A stretch of DNA of 64,000 nt, taken from contig NZ_CP009322.1 of the NCBI RefSeq assembly GCF_000959725.1, forward strand, positions 1,922,001 through 1,986,000, written 5' to 3'. Under the pieces are notes generated by a model, which was given only the letters and a program-made list of their open reading frames with translations, was not told where the DNA came from and did not search any database. Source of the DNA: Burkholderia gladioli (lineage in GTDB: Bacteria; Pseudomonadota; Gammaproteobacteria; Burkholderiales; Burkholderiaceae). Numbering within the stretch: the first letter of the stretch is position 1; each line of letters starts with the position of its first letter. Positions 54,584-63,645 of the stretch are shown in pieces. A program made the position numbers and the translations under genes.

Positions 54584-55927
54584 TCATTGCTCCAGCGAGG
54601 CGAGATAGGCGCGGCCCTTCGCTTCGTCATACCGACCTTCCCACCTGGCGATCACCAGCGGCGCGAGCGCATTGCCGACCACGTTCAGCGCGGTGCGCCC
54701 CATGTCCATCACGCGGTCCACCCCGGCGATCATGGCCAGGCCCTCCAGCGGCAGCCCGGCGCTGGCCAGCGTCGCCAGCAGGATCACGAACATGAAGCCG
54801 GGCACGCCCGCCGCGCCCTTCGAGGTGACCACCATGGTCAGCGTCAGGACCAGCTGCTCCTGCCAGCCGAGATGAATGCCGTACAACTGCGCGACGAACA
54901 GCGTGCCGATGCCCAGATAGATCGAGGCGCCGTCGAGATTGAAGGTATAGCCGGTCGGCACCACGAAGGTGGTGATGCTCTTGGGCGCGCCGTAATCCTC
55001 CATCTTGCGCATCAGCTGCGGCAGCACGGTGGCCGAGCTGCAGGTGGAGAAGGCAATGATCAGCTCCTGGCGGATCACGCGCAGCAGCGTCATGATCCGG
55101 AATCCGAACAGACGCGCGGCGAGGCCGAGCACGCCCAGCGCGAACAGCAGGATGGCCAGGTAGGTCACCGCCACCAGCTTCAGCAACGGCAGCAGCGAGG
55201 CGAAGCCGAAATTCGCCACGGTCACCGCGATCAGCGCGCACACGCCGATCGGCGCGTAGCGCATCACCATGCCGGTGACGTTGAACATGGTGTCGGCGAT
55301 GCCCTTGAGCATCGCCAGCACCGGCTTGCGGTACTCGTCCGGCACCGCCTGCAGGCCGAGCCCGAACAGCAGCGAGAAGAAGATCACCGGCAGCAGGTCG
55401 CCCTTGGCCATCGAGGCGACGATGTTGTCGGGAATCACGCCCAGCAGCAGCGCCATCAGCCCGTGATGCCCCTGCACCTGCCGGGTCGCCTGCTGGTAGC
55501 CCGAGATATCGACATGGCCGAGCCGCGAGAGATCGGTGCCCACGCCGGGCTGCAGCAGGTTGCCGATCAGCAGCCCGAGCACGATCGCGATGGTGGTGAC
55601 CACCTCGAAATAGATCAGGGTCTTCAGGCCGATGCGCCCGAGCGACTTGCCGTCGCCCACGCCGGCGATGCCGATCACCATGCTGGTGAAGACGATCGGC
55701 ACCACGATCATGCGGATCAGCTTGATGAAGATGTCGCCGGCCGGCTGCAGGAAGCCCGTCACGGCGGCCTCGCGCAGCGAGGGGAAACGGTTCAGCACCA
55801 GCCCGGCCGCGATGCCGAGCGCCAGGCCGATCACGATCTGCCAGGCCAGGCCCAGGCGCGGCCGGCGAACCGTGGGCGGGGCGGGCTGGGCCGGCGGGGC
55901 GGGCGGGTTGTCGACGGCGGTATCCAT
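54584..55927 (-). CDS. Dicarboxylate/amino-acid:cation symporter (GltP/DctA family)
   Basis: A 447-residue sodium or proton symporter. The signatures are AFSTCSSATVLPQLMRKMEDYG and VVPTGYTFNLDGASIYLGIGTLFVAQ. It differs from the DctA at 26173 in the SSSEA-type loop (here TCSSATV), pointing to glutamate/aspartate-like substrates rather than C4 acids (inference). ATG 55927 has GGAG five bases upstream. It forms an operon with the class-V enzyme and is divergent from a LysR gene. Confidence 0.9.
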   Translation of the reverse strand: MDTAVDNPPAPPAQPAPPTVRRPRLGLAWQIVIGLALGIAAGLVLNRFPSLREAAVTGFLQPAGDIFIKLIRMIVVPIVFTSMVIGIAGVGDGKSLGRIGLKTLIYFEVVTTIAIVLGLLIGNLLQPGVGTDLSRLGHVDISGYQQATRQVQGHHGLMALLLGVIPDNIVASMAKGDLLPVIFFSLLFGLGLQAVPDEYRKPVLAMLKGIADTMFNVTGMVMRYAPIGVCALIAVTVANFGFASLLPLLKLVAVTYLAILLFALGVLGLAARLFGFRIMTLLRVIRQELIIAFSTCSSATVLPQLMRKMEDYGAPKSITTFVVPTGYTFNLDGASIYLGIGTLFVAQLYGIHLGWQEQLVLTLTMVVTSKGAAGVPGFMFVILLATLASAGLPLEGLAMIAGVDRVMDMGRTALNVVGNALAPLVIARWEGRYDEAKGRAYLASLEQ

Positions 55928-55991
55928 GCTCACTCCAGGTTGGTGGGTCGGTGCGATCAGGCCACCACCTTATGCAGCCGAAATAAGCAAA

Positions 55992-56027
55992 AAAAGCGAT
56001 TTTTTGATATGTGAAAATATCGCTTTT
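55992..56027. promoter_or_regulatory. LysR-type operator region
   Basis: Inverted repeats AAAAGCGAT (55992-56000) and ATCGCTTTT (56019-56027) lie 18 bases apart. GATAT-N6-ATATC (56006-56021) is nested within them. The AT-rich block sits between the symporter start and the divergent LysR start, 21 bases before the latter. Confidence 0.5.
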
Positions 56028-56047
56028 CTTCATGCGAGGGCCGCGCG

Positions 56048-56968
56048 ATGCTGACCTTCAAGCAGATGGAGGCGCTGTACTGGATCGTCCAGCTCGGCTC
56101 CTTCGAGGCCGCGGCCGCGCGGCTCAATACCACCCAGTCGGCCGTCTCCAAGCGCATCCAGGAACTCGAGCGCGCCTTCGAGCTGACCATGTTCGATCGC
56201 GCGCATCGCAGCGCGCGGCTCACCGACAAGGGCGCGGAACTGTTCGAGCACGCGCGGGATCTGCTGGAGCGGCGCGACCGCATCGTCGAGCAGATCATCT
56301 CGAAGGAGGCGCTGGTCAGGCAGATCCGCATCGGCGTGACCGAGCTGACCGCGCTGACCTGGCTGCCGCGCCTGGTGGCGGCGATCCAGGCCGCGTATCC
56401 GAAGGTGCGCGTGGAGGCCGAGGTGGACCTCAACGCGACGCTGCGCGAGCGCCTGGCCGCCGACACGATCGACCTGATCGTGGTGCCGCGGATCCACGCA
56501 ACCGAACCCTTCGCGGCCACCCCGGTGGGCCGCGTCGACAATGCCTGGATGTGCGCGGCGGGCGTGGCGCCGCGGCGCCGGGGGCCGCTCGCGCTGGCCG
56601 ACATCGCGCAACTGCCGCTGATCCTGCAGGGCAACCTGTCGGGCACCGGGCAGCTCTACACGCGCTTCCTGCAGGAGCAGGGCGTGAACCTGCAGCGCGT
56701 GCTGGCCAGCAACAGCCTGATCGCGCAGATCGGCCTGGCGCTGTCGGGCCTCGGCATCAGCTACCTGCCCCGAGCCTGCGTCGCGCATCTGGTCGACAGT
56801 GGCGCGCTCGAGGTGGTGCGCACGCGCCCCGCCCTGCCGCCGGTGCACTACGTCGCGCTGCACCGCGCCGAGCGGGCCCAGGCCCTGCATGCCGAGATCG
56901 CGCGGCTGGCGGCGCAATCCTGCGACTTCGGGCTCAACCTGATGGCGCCGGCCGCGCCGCGTGCCTGA
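56048..56968 (+). CDS. LysR-family transcriptional regulator
   Basis: A 306-residue regulator. The winged helix covers residues 1-60 (MLTFKQMEALYWIVQLGSFEAAAARLNTTQSAVSKRIQELE by position) and the effector-binding domain about 90-295. Divergent from the symporter/aminotransferase operon, it is the expected local regulator, acting through the AT-rich repeats between the genes. GAGGG precedes the ATG. Confidence 0.93.
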   Translation: MLTFKQMEALYWIVQLGSFEAAAARLNTTQSAVSKRIQELERAFELTMFDRAHRSARLTDKGAELFEHARDLLERRDRIVEQIISKEALVRQIRIGVTELTALTWLPRLVAAIQAAYPKVRVEAEVDLNATLRERLAADTIDLIVVPRIHATEPFAATPVGRVDNAWMCAAGVAPRRRGPLALADIAQLPLILQGNLSGTGQLYTRFLQEQGVNLQRVLASNSLIAQIGLALSGLGISYLPRACVAHLVDSGALEVVRTRPALPPVHYVALHRAERAQALHAEIARLAAQSCDFGLNLMAPAAPRA

Positions 56969-57010
56969 GGCGAGCCGGCCCGCGCAACGCCGCCCGGCCC
57001 GCATCGCCGG

Positions 57011-57040
57011 TTGGCTCCCGCCCATCGCCGGTGGTAGACT
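57011..57040 (+). promoter_or_regulatory. Possible sigma-70 promoter
   Basis: TTGGCT (57011-57016) and TAGACT (57035-57040) are separated by 18 bases, 29 bases before the DUF2946 start. Both elements match consensus at 4 positions. Confidence 0.35.
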
Positions 57041-57068
57041 GCGCTGCGATTTTTCCCACCCGATTCCT

Positions 57069-57473
57069 ATGCGCCGGCGCTCCCGCACCCGATTCACCGC
57101 ATGGCTTGGCCTGCTGGCCATGTGGCTGATCGTGCTCGCGCCGCTGGTCAGCCAGCTGCTGGCGGCGCATCGCGCGGACGATCCCACCGTGGCCGCGATC
57201 TGCTCGACCGCGCACGCGCCATCGCAGTCGATGGCCATGTCGATGCCGATGCCGGCCGACAGCGCGATGCAGATGGATCACACCGACCCGCTGGCCGCCT
57301 GCGGCTACTGCGACCTGCTCGCCGACCATCTCGTGCTGCCCAGCCTGCCGCCCGCGCCGCTGGTGCTGGTGATGCTGGTCGCGCTGGCCGCCGCGCCTGT
57401 TCTGTCCACCCGCTTCACGCCGCTCGGCGCCTTCCCTTCCGGCCGCCCCCGCGCCCCACCCCGGCTTTCCTGA
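57069..57473 (+). CDS. DUF2946 family protein, Met/His-rich
   Basis: A 134-residue exported or membrane-anchored protein with a hydrophobic N-terminal segment (about 10-30). A Met/His-rich stretch (SMAMSMPMPADSAMQMDHTD) is followed by CGYC and a second hydrophobic segment (about 95-115). Met clusters with His and a CxxC are typical of copper-handling proteins; the family itself has no settled function. It lies 75 bases before a TonB receptor gene, the usual arrangement for DUF2946. Confidence 0.75.
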   Translation: MRRRSRTRFTAWLGLLAMWLIVLAPLVSQLLAAHRADDPTVAAICSTAHAPSQSMAMSMPMPADSAMQMDHTDPLAACGYCDLLADHLVLPSLPPAPLVLVMLVALAAAPVLSTRFTPLGAFPSGRPRAPPRLS

Positions 57474-57548
57474 GCCTTGCCTGTTGCCTGCCGCGCCACG
57501 CCCTGCCTGGCGCGGGCAGCCGCATGTCCATGCATTCCAGGAAATTCC

Positions 57549-59966
57549 ATGTTGTCCTACCTATCCCGAGCGGCGCATGTCCGCTCGCGGCCGCGTGCCC
57601 GCGCCATCGCGCTGGGCCTGCTGCCCTTTTCCCTGCCCCTGCTGATCCAGCCGGCCCATGCCGACAACACGGCTGCCGCCGTGCCCGACGCCGCGCGCAA
57701 GCAAGCCGGGCCCACGTCCGGCACGACGCCCTCGCCCGACGCCCCCGTTGCGGTGCTGCCGACCGTCAACGTCAGCGCCGCCTCGCCCGCCGGCGGCGGC
57801 ACCGCCCGCCCCGCGCTGGACCCGAACCTGCCGGCCTCGACCGAAACCGTCACGCGCCGCCAGTTCGAGAACTGGAACGTGGTGAATACCGAGGACGTGC
57901 TGAAGTACATGCCCAACCTCGCGGTGCGCAAGCGCTTCATCGGCGATCTCAATTCGATCATCGCGGTACGCGGCACCAGCAATTCGCAGAGCGCGCGCGG
58001 CCTGGTCTACGCGGACGGCCTGCTGCTGTCGAACCTGCTCGGCAACAGCTATTCGTTCCCGCCGCGCTGGTCGATGGTGTTCCCGGCCGAGATCCGCCAG
58101 GTGGACGTGATCTACGGGCCGTTCTCGGCGCTCTACCCGGGCAATTCGCTGGGCGCCACGGTGCTGATCAGCACCCGGATGCCGACGCACTTCCAGGCCG
58201 ATGCCGACCTGAAGGCCTTCACCCAGCACTTCAGCCTGTTCGGCGTGAACCGCAACTTCAACGGCAGCGAAGGCAGCGCGACGATCGGCAACCGGATCGG
58301 CAAATTCTCGTTCTTCATCGGCGCCAACCACCTGGAGAACACCAGCCAGCCGCTGCAGTTCGCCACGCTCGCGAAGTCGAGCACGCCGGCGAAACCGGGC
58401 GACATCCCGGTGACCGGCGCCTCGTTCTACAACAACCAGACCAATACGCCGACGGCCGTGCTCGGCGTGAACGGCGAAGGCATCGAGCACACCGTGCAGG
58501 ACCAGCTCAAGCTGAAGCTGCAATACGACTTCACGCCGACCTTGCAGGGCGGCTTCACGCTCGGCTACTGGCACCAGACCTACAACAGCGACACGCCGAG
58601 CTTCCTGCGCGACGCGAACGGCAAGCCCGTCTACAGCGGGCTGGTGAACATCGGCGGCTACGAGTACAACATCCCGGCCGCCGCGCTGGCGCCGAGCCTG
58701 GGCTGGAGCGAGAACTGGCTCTACGGGCTGTCGCTGAGGACGCATCACGCGACGGGCTGGAACGGCGAGGCGATCGCCTCGCTCTACGACGTGTCGAACA
58801 GCGTGGCGCGCACCGCCAATTCCGGCGTGCCCGGCAACGGCCCGGGCCTGGTCGCCTACGGCGACGGCACCGGCTGGAAGACGCTCGACCTGAAGGCGAC
58901 CTGGACCCCGCCCTCGGCGCAGGCGGGCCTGGCCAACCACGCTCTCAGCTTCGGTTACCACTACGACAACTACTACACCGACAGCCGCACCTTCAACACC
59001 GCCGACTGGCGCGACGGCGCGGCCGGCAGCCTGGCCAACGCCTTCGCGGGACGCACGCAGACCCAGGCCGCCTATGCGCAGGATGCCTGGCGCTTCCTGC
59101 CGCGCTGGAAGCTCGTCTACGGGCTGCGCTACGAGGACTGGCAGGCTTATGGCGGCTCGCAATCGCTCGGCGGCACCCGCCTGCCCTACGCCGGCGCCGA
59201 CCAGCATCACTACTCGCCGAAGGCCTCGCTGTCCTTCGACCTGACCGACGAGCTGACGCTGCGCGCCTCGATCGCGCGTGCCTACCGCTTCCCGACCGTG
59301 GGCGAGCTGTTCCAGGGGCAAATCACCGGTTCCTCGATCGTCAACAACAATCCGAACCTGCAGCCCGAGAACGACCTGTCGAAGGAACTGACCGCCGAGT
59401 GGGCGCACTGGAACGGGTTGTTCCGGCTCTCGCTGTTCGAGGACGAGGTGAAGAACGCGATCTTCAGCCAGACCGACATCACCGTGATCCCTAACGTCAC
59501 CAACTTCCAGAACATCGGCAAGGTGCGTTCGCGCGGCGTCGAGCTGAGCTACACGGGCCAGGATGTCGGCCTGCGCGGCCTGGACCTGATCGCGAGCCTG
59601 GCCTACACGCAGTCGCGGATCCTCGCCAACGCGCAGAACCCGGCCACGGTCGGCAAGACCTTCTATCGGATCCCACTGTGGCGCGCGGATCTCGCCGGCA
59701 CCTACCGCATCGGCGAACGCTACGCGGTGACGCTCGCCGCGCGCTACTCGGGGCGCCAGTACAACACGCTGACCAACACCGATTCGAACCCGAACGTGTT
59801 CGGCGGCACCAGCAGCTACCTGGTGGCCGATGCCAAGTTCACTTTCCATCCGAGCAAGCTCAGCGAGATCGGCGTGGGCATCGACAACCTGTTCGACTCG
59901 CGCTACTTCGTCTACCACCCGTATCCGGGCCGCACCTTCTACCTGGAAGGCCGGCTGCGGATGTAG
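57549..59966 (+). CDS. TonB-dependent outer-membrane receptor
   Basis: An 805-residue receptor. A signal peptide (about 18-38, ending PAHAD) is followed by an Ala/Pro-rich linker. The plug (about 95-205) has NTEDVLKYMPNLAVRKRFIGDLNSIIAVRG and IRQVDVIYGPFSALYPGNSLGATVLI, and a 22-strand-type barrel follows. The last residue is Met (YLEGRLRM) instead of the usual Phe/Trp of the barrel-assembly signal. AGGAAA precedes the ATG. The DUF2946 neighbour hints at copper or a copper complex as cargo (inference). It differs strongly from the receptor at 17441. Confidence 0.9.
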   Translation: MLSYLSRAAHVRSRPRARAIALGLLPFSLPLLIQPAHADNTAAAVPDAARKQAGPTSGTTPSPDAPVAVLPTVNVSAASPAGGGTARPALDPNLPASTETVTRRQFENWNVVNTEDVLKYMPNLAVRKRFIGDLNSIIAVRGTSNSQSARGLVYADGLLLSNLLGNSYSFPPRWSMVFPAEIRQVDVIYGPFSALYPGNSLGATVLISTRMPTHFQADADLKAFTQHFSLFGVNRNFNGSEGSATIGNRIGKFSFFIGANHLENTSQPLQFATLAKSSTPAKPGDIPVTGASFYNNQTNTPTAVLGVNGEGIEHTVQDQLKLKLQYDFTPTLQGGFTLGYWHQTYNSDTPSFLRDANGKPVYSGLVNIGGYEYNIPAAALAPSLGWSENWLYGLSLRTHHATGWNGEAIASLYDVSNSVARTANSGVPGNGPGLVAYGDGTGWKTLDLKATWTPPSAQAGLANHALSFGYHYDNYYTDSRTFNTADWRDGAAGSLANAFAGRTQTQAAYAQDAWRFLPRWKLVYGLRYEDWQAYGGSQSLGGTRLPYAGADQHHYSPKASLSFDLTDELTLRASIARAYRFPTVGELFQGQITGSSIVNNNPNLQPENDLSKELTAEWAHWNGLFRLSLFEDEVKNAIFSQTDITVIPNVTNFQNIGKVRSRGVELSYTGQDVGLRGLDLIASLAYTQSRILANAQNPATVGKTFYRIPLWRADLAGTYRIGERYAVTLAARYSGRQYNTLTNTDSNPNVFGGTSSYLVADAKFTFHPSKLSEIGVGIDNLFDSRYFVYHPYPGRTFYLEGRLRM

Positions 59967-59973
59967 GGGCGCG

Positions 59974-60014
59974 GGGCGCCGGCCGAATGCCGGCGCCCGC
60001 CGCTCCCCCTTTTC
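59974..60014 (+). terminator. Terminator of the TonB receptor gene
   Basis: Ten-base arms GGGCGCCGGC (59974-59983) and GCCGGCGCCC (59989-59998) enclose a 5-base loop, followed by CCCCCTTTT. It lies 8 bases after the stop. Confidence 0.7.
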
Positions 60015-60081
60015 GATGAAGCGGGCCGCCCGAAATCCGGCCCGGCTTCGTCACGCCCGATCGTGTGACCCTACTAACATC

Positions 60082-60122
60082 ATGAGATTGCATTCTCACA
60101 TTTAATGTGATTTCATTATCAC
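60082..60122. promoter_or_regulatory. Operator/promoter region of the deoxyribose operon
   Basis: An AT-rich stretch with overlapping inverted repeats: TGAGA-N6-TCTCA (60083-60098), TCACAT-TTA-ATGTGA (60096-60110) and GTGAT-N6-ATCAC (60107-60122). It ends 59 bases before the kinase start and is the natural site for the DeoR-type regulator encoded at the right edge. Confidence 0.55.
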
Positions 60123-60181
60123 CCGCGACGGGCCGCTTCCGACCGAGCCCGCTCCGCCCTCATGACAAGGAAGAGACCCAG

Positions 60182-61108
60182 ATGGAGACAATCGCCGTGA
60201 TCGGCAGCAACATGGTCGACCTCGTGACCTACGTCGAGCGCATGCCCGTGCGCGGCGAGACGCTGGAGGCGCCGAACTTCGAGCTCGGCTGCGGCGGCAA
60301 GGGCGCCAACCAGGCGGTGGCGGCGGCGCGCCTGGGCGCGCGCGTGGTGATGGTCAGCAAGGTCGGCGACGACGTGTTCGCCGACAACACCCTGCGCAAC
60401 TTCGAGCGCGAAGGCATCGACACCACCCACGTGGGCCGCGTGCCCGGCGTGCCCAGCGGCGTGGCGCCGATCTTCGTCGAACCCGATTCCAGCAACAGCA
60501 TCCTGATCGTCAAGGGCGCCAACCGGCACCTGCTGCCGGCCGACATCGAGGCGGCCGCGCCCAAGCTGCGCGAATGCGCGCTGATCGTGCTGCAGCTCGA
60601 GATCGAACTCGAGACCGTCTATCACGCGATCGAATTCGGCGCGCGGCACGGCATCCCGGTGCTGCTGAACCCGGCGCCGGCCACCGCCGCGCTCGATTTC
60701 GAGCGGATCCGCACGGTCGAATTCTTCGTGCCCAACGAAACCGAGCTGGCGATCGTGTCCGGCATGCCGGTCGATTCGCCCGAGGCCGCGGCGCGTGCCG
60801 CGCAGGCGCTGGTCGCGCGCGGCCTCAAGCAGGTGCTGGTCACGCTGGGCGCCCAGGGCTCGCTGCTGGTCTCGCGCGAGGGCGTGCAGCACGTCGCCGG
60901 CGTGCCGGTGCAGGCACGCGACACCACCGGCGCGGGCGACGCCTACATCGGCTGCTTCGCGCGCTACTACGCGAGCTCGCGCGACGCGGCCAGCGCCATG
61001 CGCCACGCCTCGGCCTATGCCGCGCATTCGGTCACCGGCTTCGGCACCCAGAAGTCCTACGCCGACGCGGCCGGCTTCGAACGCTTCCTGCGCGACGCCG
61101 GCCGCTGA
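60182..61108 (+). CDS. deoK: Deoxyribokinase/ribokinase
   Basis: A 308-residue PfkB-family sugar kinase. The substrate motif is GCGGKGANQAVAAARLG (about 38-54) and the catalytic DTTGAGDAYIG lies near 252, with Asp as the base. Sequence alone would allow ribokinase. The following FucP-like permease, epimerase-like protein and DeoR-type regulator reproduce the Salmonella deoxyribose set (deoQ, deoK, deoP, deoX), so 2-deoxyribose is the better guess (inference). AAGGAAGAG precedes the ATG. Confidence 0.85.
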   Translation: METIAVIGSNMVDLVTYVERMPVRGETLEAPNFELGCGGKGANQAVAAARLGARVVMVSKVGDDVFADNTLRNFEREGIDTTHVGRVPGVPSGVAPIFVEPDSSNSILIVKGANRHLLPADIEAAAPKLRECALIVLQLEIELETVYHAIEFGARHGIPVLLNPAPATAALDFERIRTVEFFVPNETELAIVSGMPVDSPEAAARAAQALVARGLKQVLVTLGAQGSLLVSREGVQHVAGVPVQARDTTGAGDAYIGCFARYYASSRDAASAMRHASAYAAHSVTGFGTQKSYADAAGFERFLRDAGR

Positions 61109-61167
61109 GCGCGGCGCCGCCCATCGACGCAACCAGACAGAGAGACAACCCCGGGAAGGAGACACCC

Positions 61168-62541
61168 ATGAGCCGAGCCAGGATCGAACAATCGCCCGAC
61201 GGCTATTACCTGAATCGCACGCCCCTGTTCGCGTTCACGCTGCTGTGCTGCCTGTTCGCGCTGTGGGGCACCGCCGCCAACCTCAACGACGTGCTGATCG
61301 CGCAGTTCAAGAAGTCCTTCTTCCTGTCCGATTTCGAATCGGCCTTCGTGCAGTCGGCCTTTTATCTCGGCTACTTCTTCCTGGCGATCCCGGCCGCCAC
61401 GGTGGTGAAGAAATTCAGCTACAAGACCACCATCCTGGTCGGCCTGCTGCTCTACACGACCGGCTGCCTGCTGTTCTTCCCGGCGGCCTCGACGGCCAAG
61501 TACAGCATGTTCCTGGTGGCGCTGTTCGTGATCGCCGCCGGCCTGTCCTTCCTCGAGACGGCCTCGAATTCCTATTCGACGCTGATGGGCCCGCGCGAGA
61601 CCAGCACGCGCCGCCTGAACATCTCGCAGACCTTCTACCCGTTCGGCGCGATGGCGGGCGTCTACATGGGCAGCTTCCTGATCTTCAAGCAGGGCGACGC
61701 CTCGCACGCGCAGCTCGCGGCGATGTCGGCCGCCGAGGCGCATGTGCACCAACTGGCGATGATCCAGGCCACGCTGGAGCCCTACAAGTTCCTGATCGTG
61801 GTGCTGGCCGCCGTGTTCGTGGTGTTCGCGCTGACGCCCTATCCGTCCTGCAAGGGCAACACCGGCACCGCGGCCACGCATCGCATCGACGCGCGCGGCA
61901 CGCTCGCGCGCCTGTTCGGCAACCGCCGCTTCGTGGCCGGCATCGTCGCGCAGTTCCTCTACGTGGGCGCGCAGGTCGGCGTGTGGAGCTTCACGATCCG
62001 GCTGGCGATGCAGATCGGCGGCCTGAGCGAACGCGGCGCCTCGCGCTACCTGCTGGCCACCTTCTTCGCCTTCTTCGTCGGCAAGCTGGTCGCCACCCTG
62101 GTGATGAAGCGCGTCGGCCCGGCCAAGGTGCTGATCGTCTACGGCGTGCTGTGCATCGCCCTGCTCGCCTACACCATCAGCGTGCACAACATCACGGCCG
62201 TCTACGCGGCGGTGGGCGTGAGCGTGTTCCTGGGCCCCTGCTGGCCGACCATCTACGGGCTCACCATCGACGGCCTGGGCAAGGACACCGAATACGGCGG
62301 CTCGATCCTGGTGATGAGCATCGTCGGCGGCGCGGTGGTGCCGCTGATCCAGGGGCTGATCTCCGACCACACCGGCGGCAACATGCAGCTCGCCTTCGTG
62401 GTGCCGCTGGCCTGCTTCGTGGTGATCGTCTACTACGGCTACTACTGCCTGCGCCACCGGCCGGCCGCGACGCCCGACGTGCCGGGCGAGGCCGATGCCG
62501 GCTCGCGCTACGTCGACACGCGCCACACCTCGGGAGCCTGA
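61168..62541 (+). CDS. deoP: FucP-family sugar:proton symporter (deoxyribose permease-like)
   Basis: A 457-residue major-facilitator transporter with 12 helices. FucP-type features are FALWGTAANLNDVLIAQFKKSFFLSDFESAFVQSAFY near 33-67 and FLETASNSYSTLMGP near 130. AAGGAGA lies six bases before the ATG. It sits between the kinase and the epimerase-like gene, as in deoxyribose operons, so it probably imports 2-deoxyribose. Confidence 0.87.
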   Translation: MSRARIEQSPDGYYLNRTPLFAFTLLCCLFALWGTAANLNDVLIAQFKKSFFLSDFESAFVQSAFYLGYFFLAIPAATVVKKFSYKTTILVGLLLYTTGCLLFFPAASTAKYSMFLVALFVIAAGLSFLETASNSYSTLMGPRETSTRRLNISQTFYPFGAMAGVYMGSFLIFKQGDASHAQLAAMSAAEAHVHQLAMIQATLEPYKFLIVVLAAVFVVFALTPYPSCKGNTGTAATHRIDARGTLARLFGNRRFVAGIVAQFLYVGAQVGVWSFTIRLAMQIGGLSERGASRYLLATFFAFFVGKLVATLVMKRVGPAKVLIVYGVLCIALLAYTISVHNITAVYAAVGVSVFLGPCWPTIYGLTIDGLGKDTEYGGSILVMSIVGGAVVPLIQGLISDHTGGNMQLAFVVPLACFVVIVYYGYYCLRHRPAATPDVPGEADAGSRYVDTRHTSGA

Positions 62542-62543
62542 GC

Positions 62544-63626
62544 ATGCGAGGCGAGATCGAACTGCGTCGCGACGACTTCCGCGAGACGCCGCGCACGCTG
62601 TACCGCGCCGAGGGCATGAGCGTCACCGCCTTCGCCTATCCATCGGGCGTGGAGGCGCTGCGGCTGGAGAATCGCCGCGGGCAGCTGGTGGTGCTGCCCT
62701 ACCTGGGGCAGATGATCTGGGCCGCCGCCTTCGACGGCCGCGATCTCACCATGAAGCAGATGTTCCGGCAGCCGAAGCGCGCGGCCTCGATCATCGACAC
62801 CTACGGCTGCTTCATGTTCCATAGCGGCCTGCTGCGCAACGGCTGCCCGGGGCCGGAAGACACGCACGCGCTGCACGGCGAGATGCCCTGCGCGCCGATG
62901 GATCGCGCCAGCCTGGTGGTGGGTGCCGACCAGCACGGCGGCTGGCTGGAGGTGACGGGCGAATACGAATACGTGCAGGGTTTCGGCAGCCACTACCTGG
63001 CGCGGCCCTCGGTGCGGCTCGCCGAGCACGAGGCGCTGATGCGCATCGGCATGCAGGTGACGAACCTGGGCGGCACGCCGATGGAGCTGATGTACATGGC
63101 GCACCTGAACTACGCCTATGTGCCGGGCGCTCGCTTCGAGCAGGCGCTCGGGCCCGGCGGCCTGCGTCTGCGCGAGAGCGTGCCGGCCCATGTCAGGCCG
63201 ACGCCGGCCTGGCGCGACTACACGGCGGCGCTGGCGCGCGAACCCGAGCGGCTCGCCACGCTCGACACGCCCGGGCTGTACGACCCCGAGATCGTGTTCT
63301 TCATGAACCGGGCGCGTGCCGGCCGGGACGGCCTGGCGCATTTCCGGCTGCATCATCCGGACGGCGGCGCGTTCCATACCGCCTATCGCCCCGAGCAGTT
63401 CCCGCATGCGACGCGCTGGATCCTGCACAACGCCGACCAGCAGGTGGCCGCCTTCGCGCTGCCCTCGACCTGCGAGCCCGAAGGGTACCTGGCCGAGCAG
63501 CGCAAGGGGCACGTGGCCGTGCTCGCGCCCGGCGCGAGGCGCGAATTCGAGGTGCTGACGGGCTATCTGAGCCCCGCGGAAATGATGGAGGGGAAGTACG
63601 CGATGGAGCCCGCGCGCGATGCCTGA
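62544..63626 (+). CDS. deoX: Aldose 1-epimerase-like protein (DeoX/DUF4432 type)
   Basis: A 360-residue galactose-mutarotase-fold protein starting two bases after the permease stop. Recognisable pieces are LPYLGQMIWAAAFDGRDLTMKQMF, HGEMPCAPMD (His for sugar ring opening) and YMAHLNYAYVPGARF. In Salmonella the matching gene deoX belongs to the deoxyribose operon; its exact reaction is not settled. Interconversion of sugar anomers before phosphorylation is likely. Confidence 0.82.
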   Translation: MRGEIELRRDDFRETPRTLYRAEGMSVTAFAYPSGVEALRLENRRGQLVVLPYLGQMIWAAAFDGRDLTMKQMFRQPKRAASIIDTYGCFMFHSGLLRNGCPGPEDTHALHGEMPCAPMDRASLVVGADQHGGWLEVTGEYEYVQGFGSHYLARPSVRLAEHEALMRIGMQVTNLGGTPMELMYMAHLNYAYVPGARFEQALGPGGLRLRESVPAHVRPTPAWRDYTAALAREPERLATLDTPGLYDPEIVFFMNRARAGRDGLAHFRLHHPDGGAFHTAYRPEQFPHATRWILHNADQQVAAFALPSTCEPEGYLAEQRKGHVAVLAPGARREFEVLTGYLSPAEMMEGKYAMEPARDA

Positions 63627-63645
63627 GGGACCGCGCCGCCCGCGC

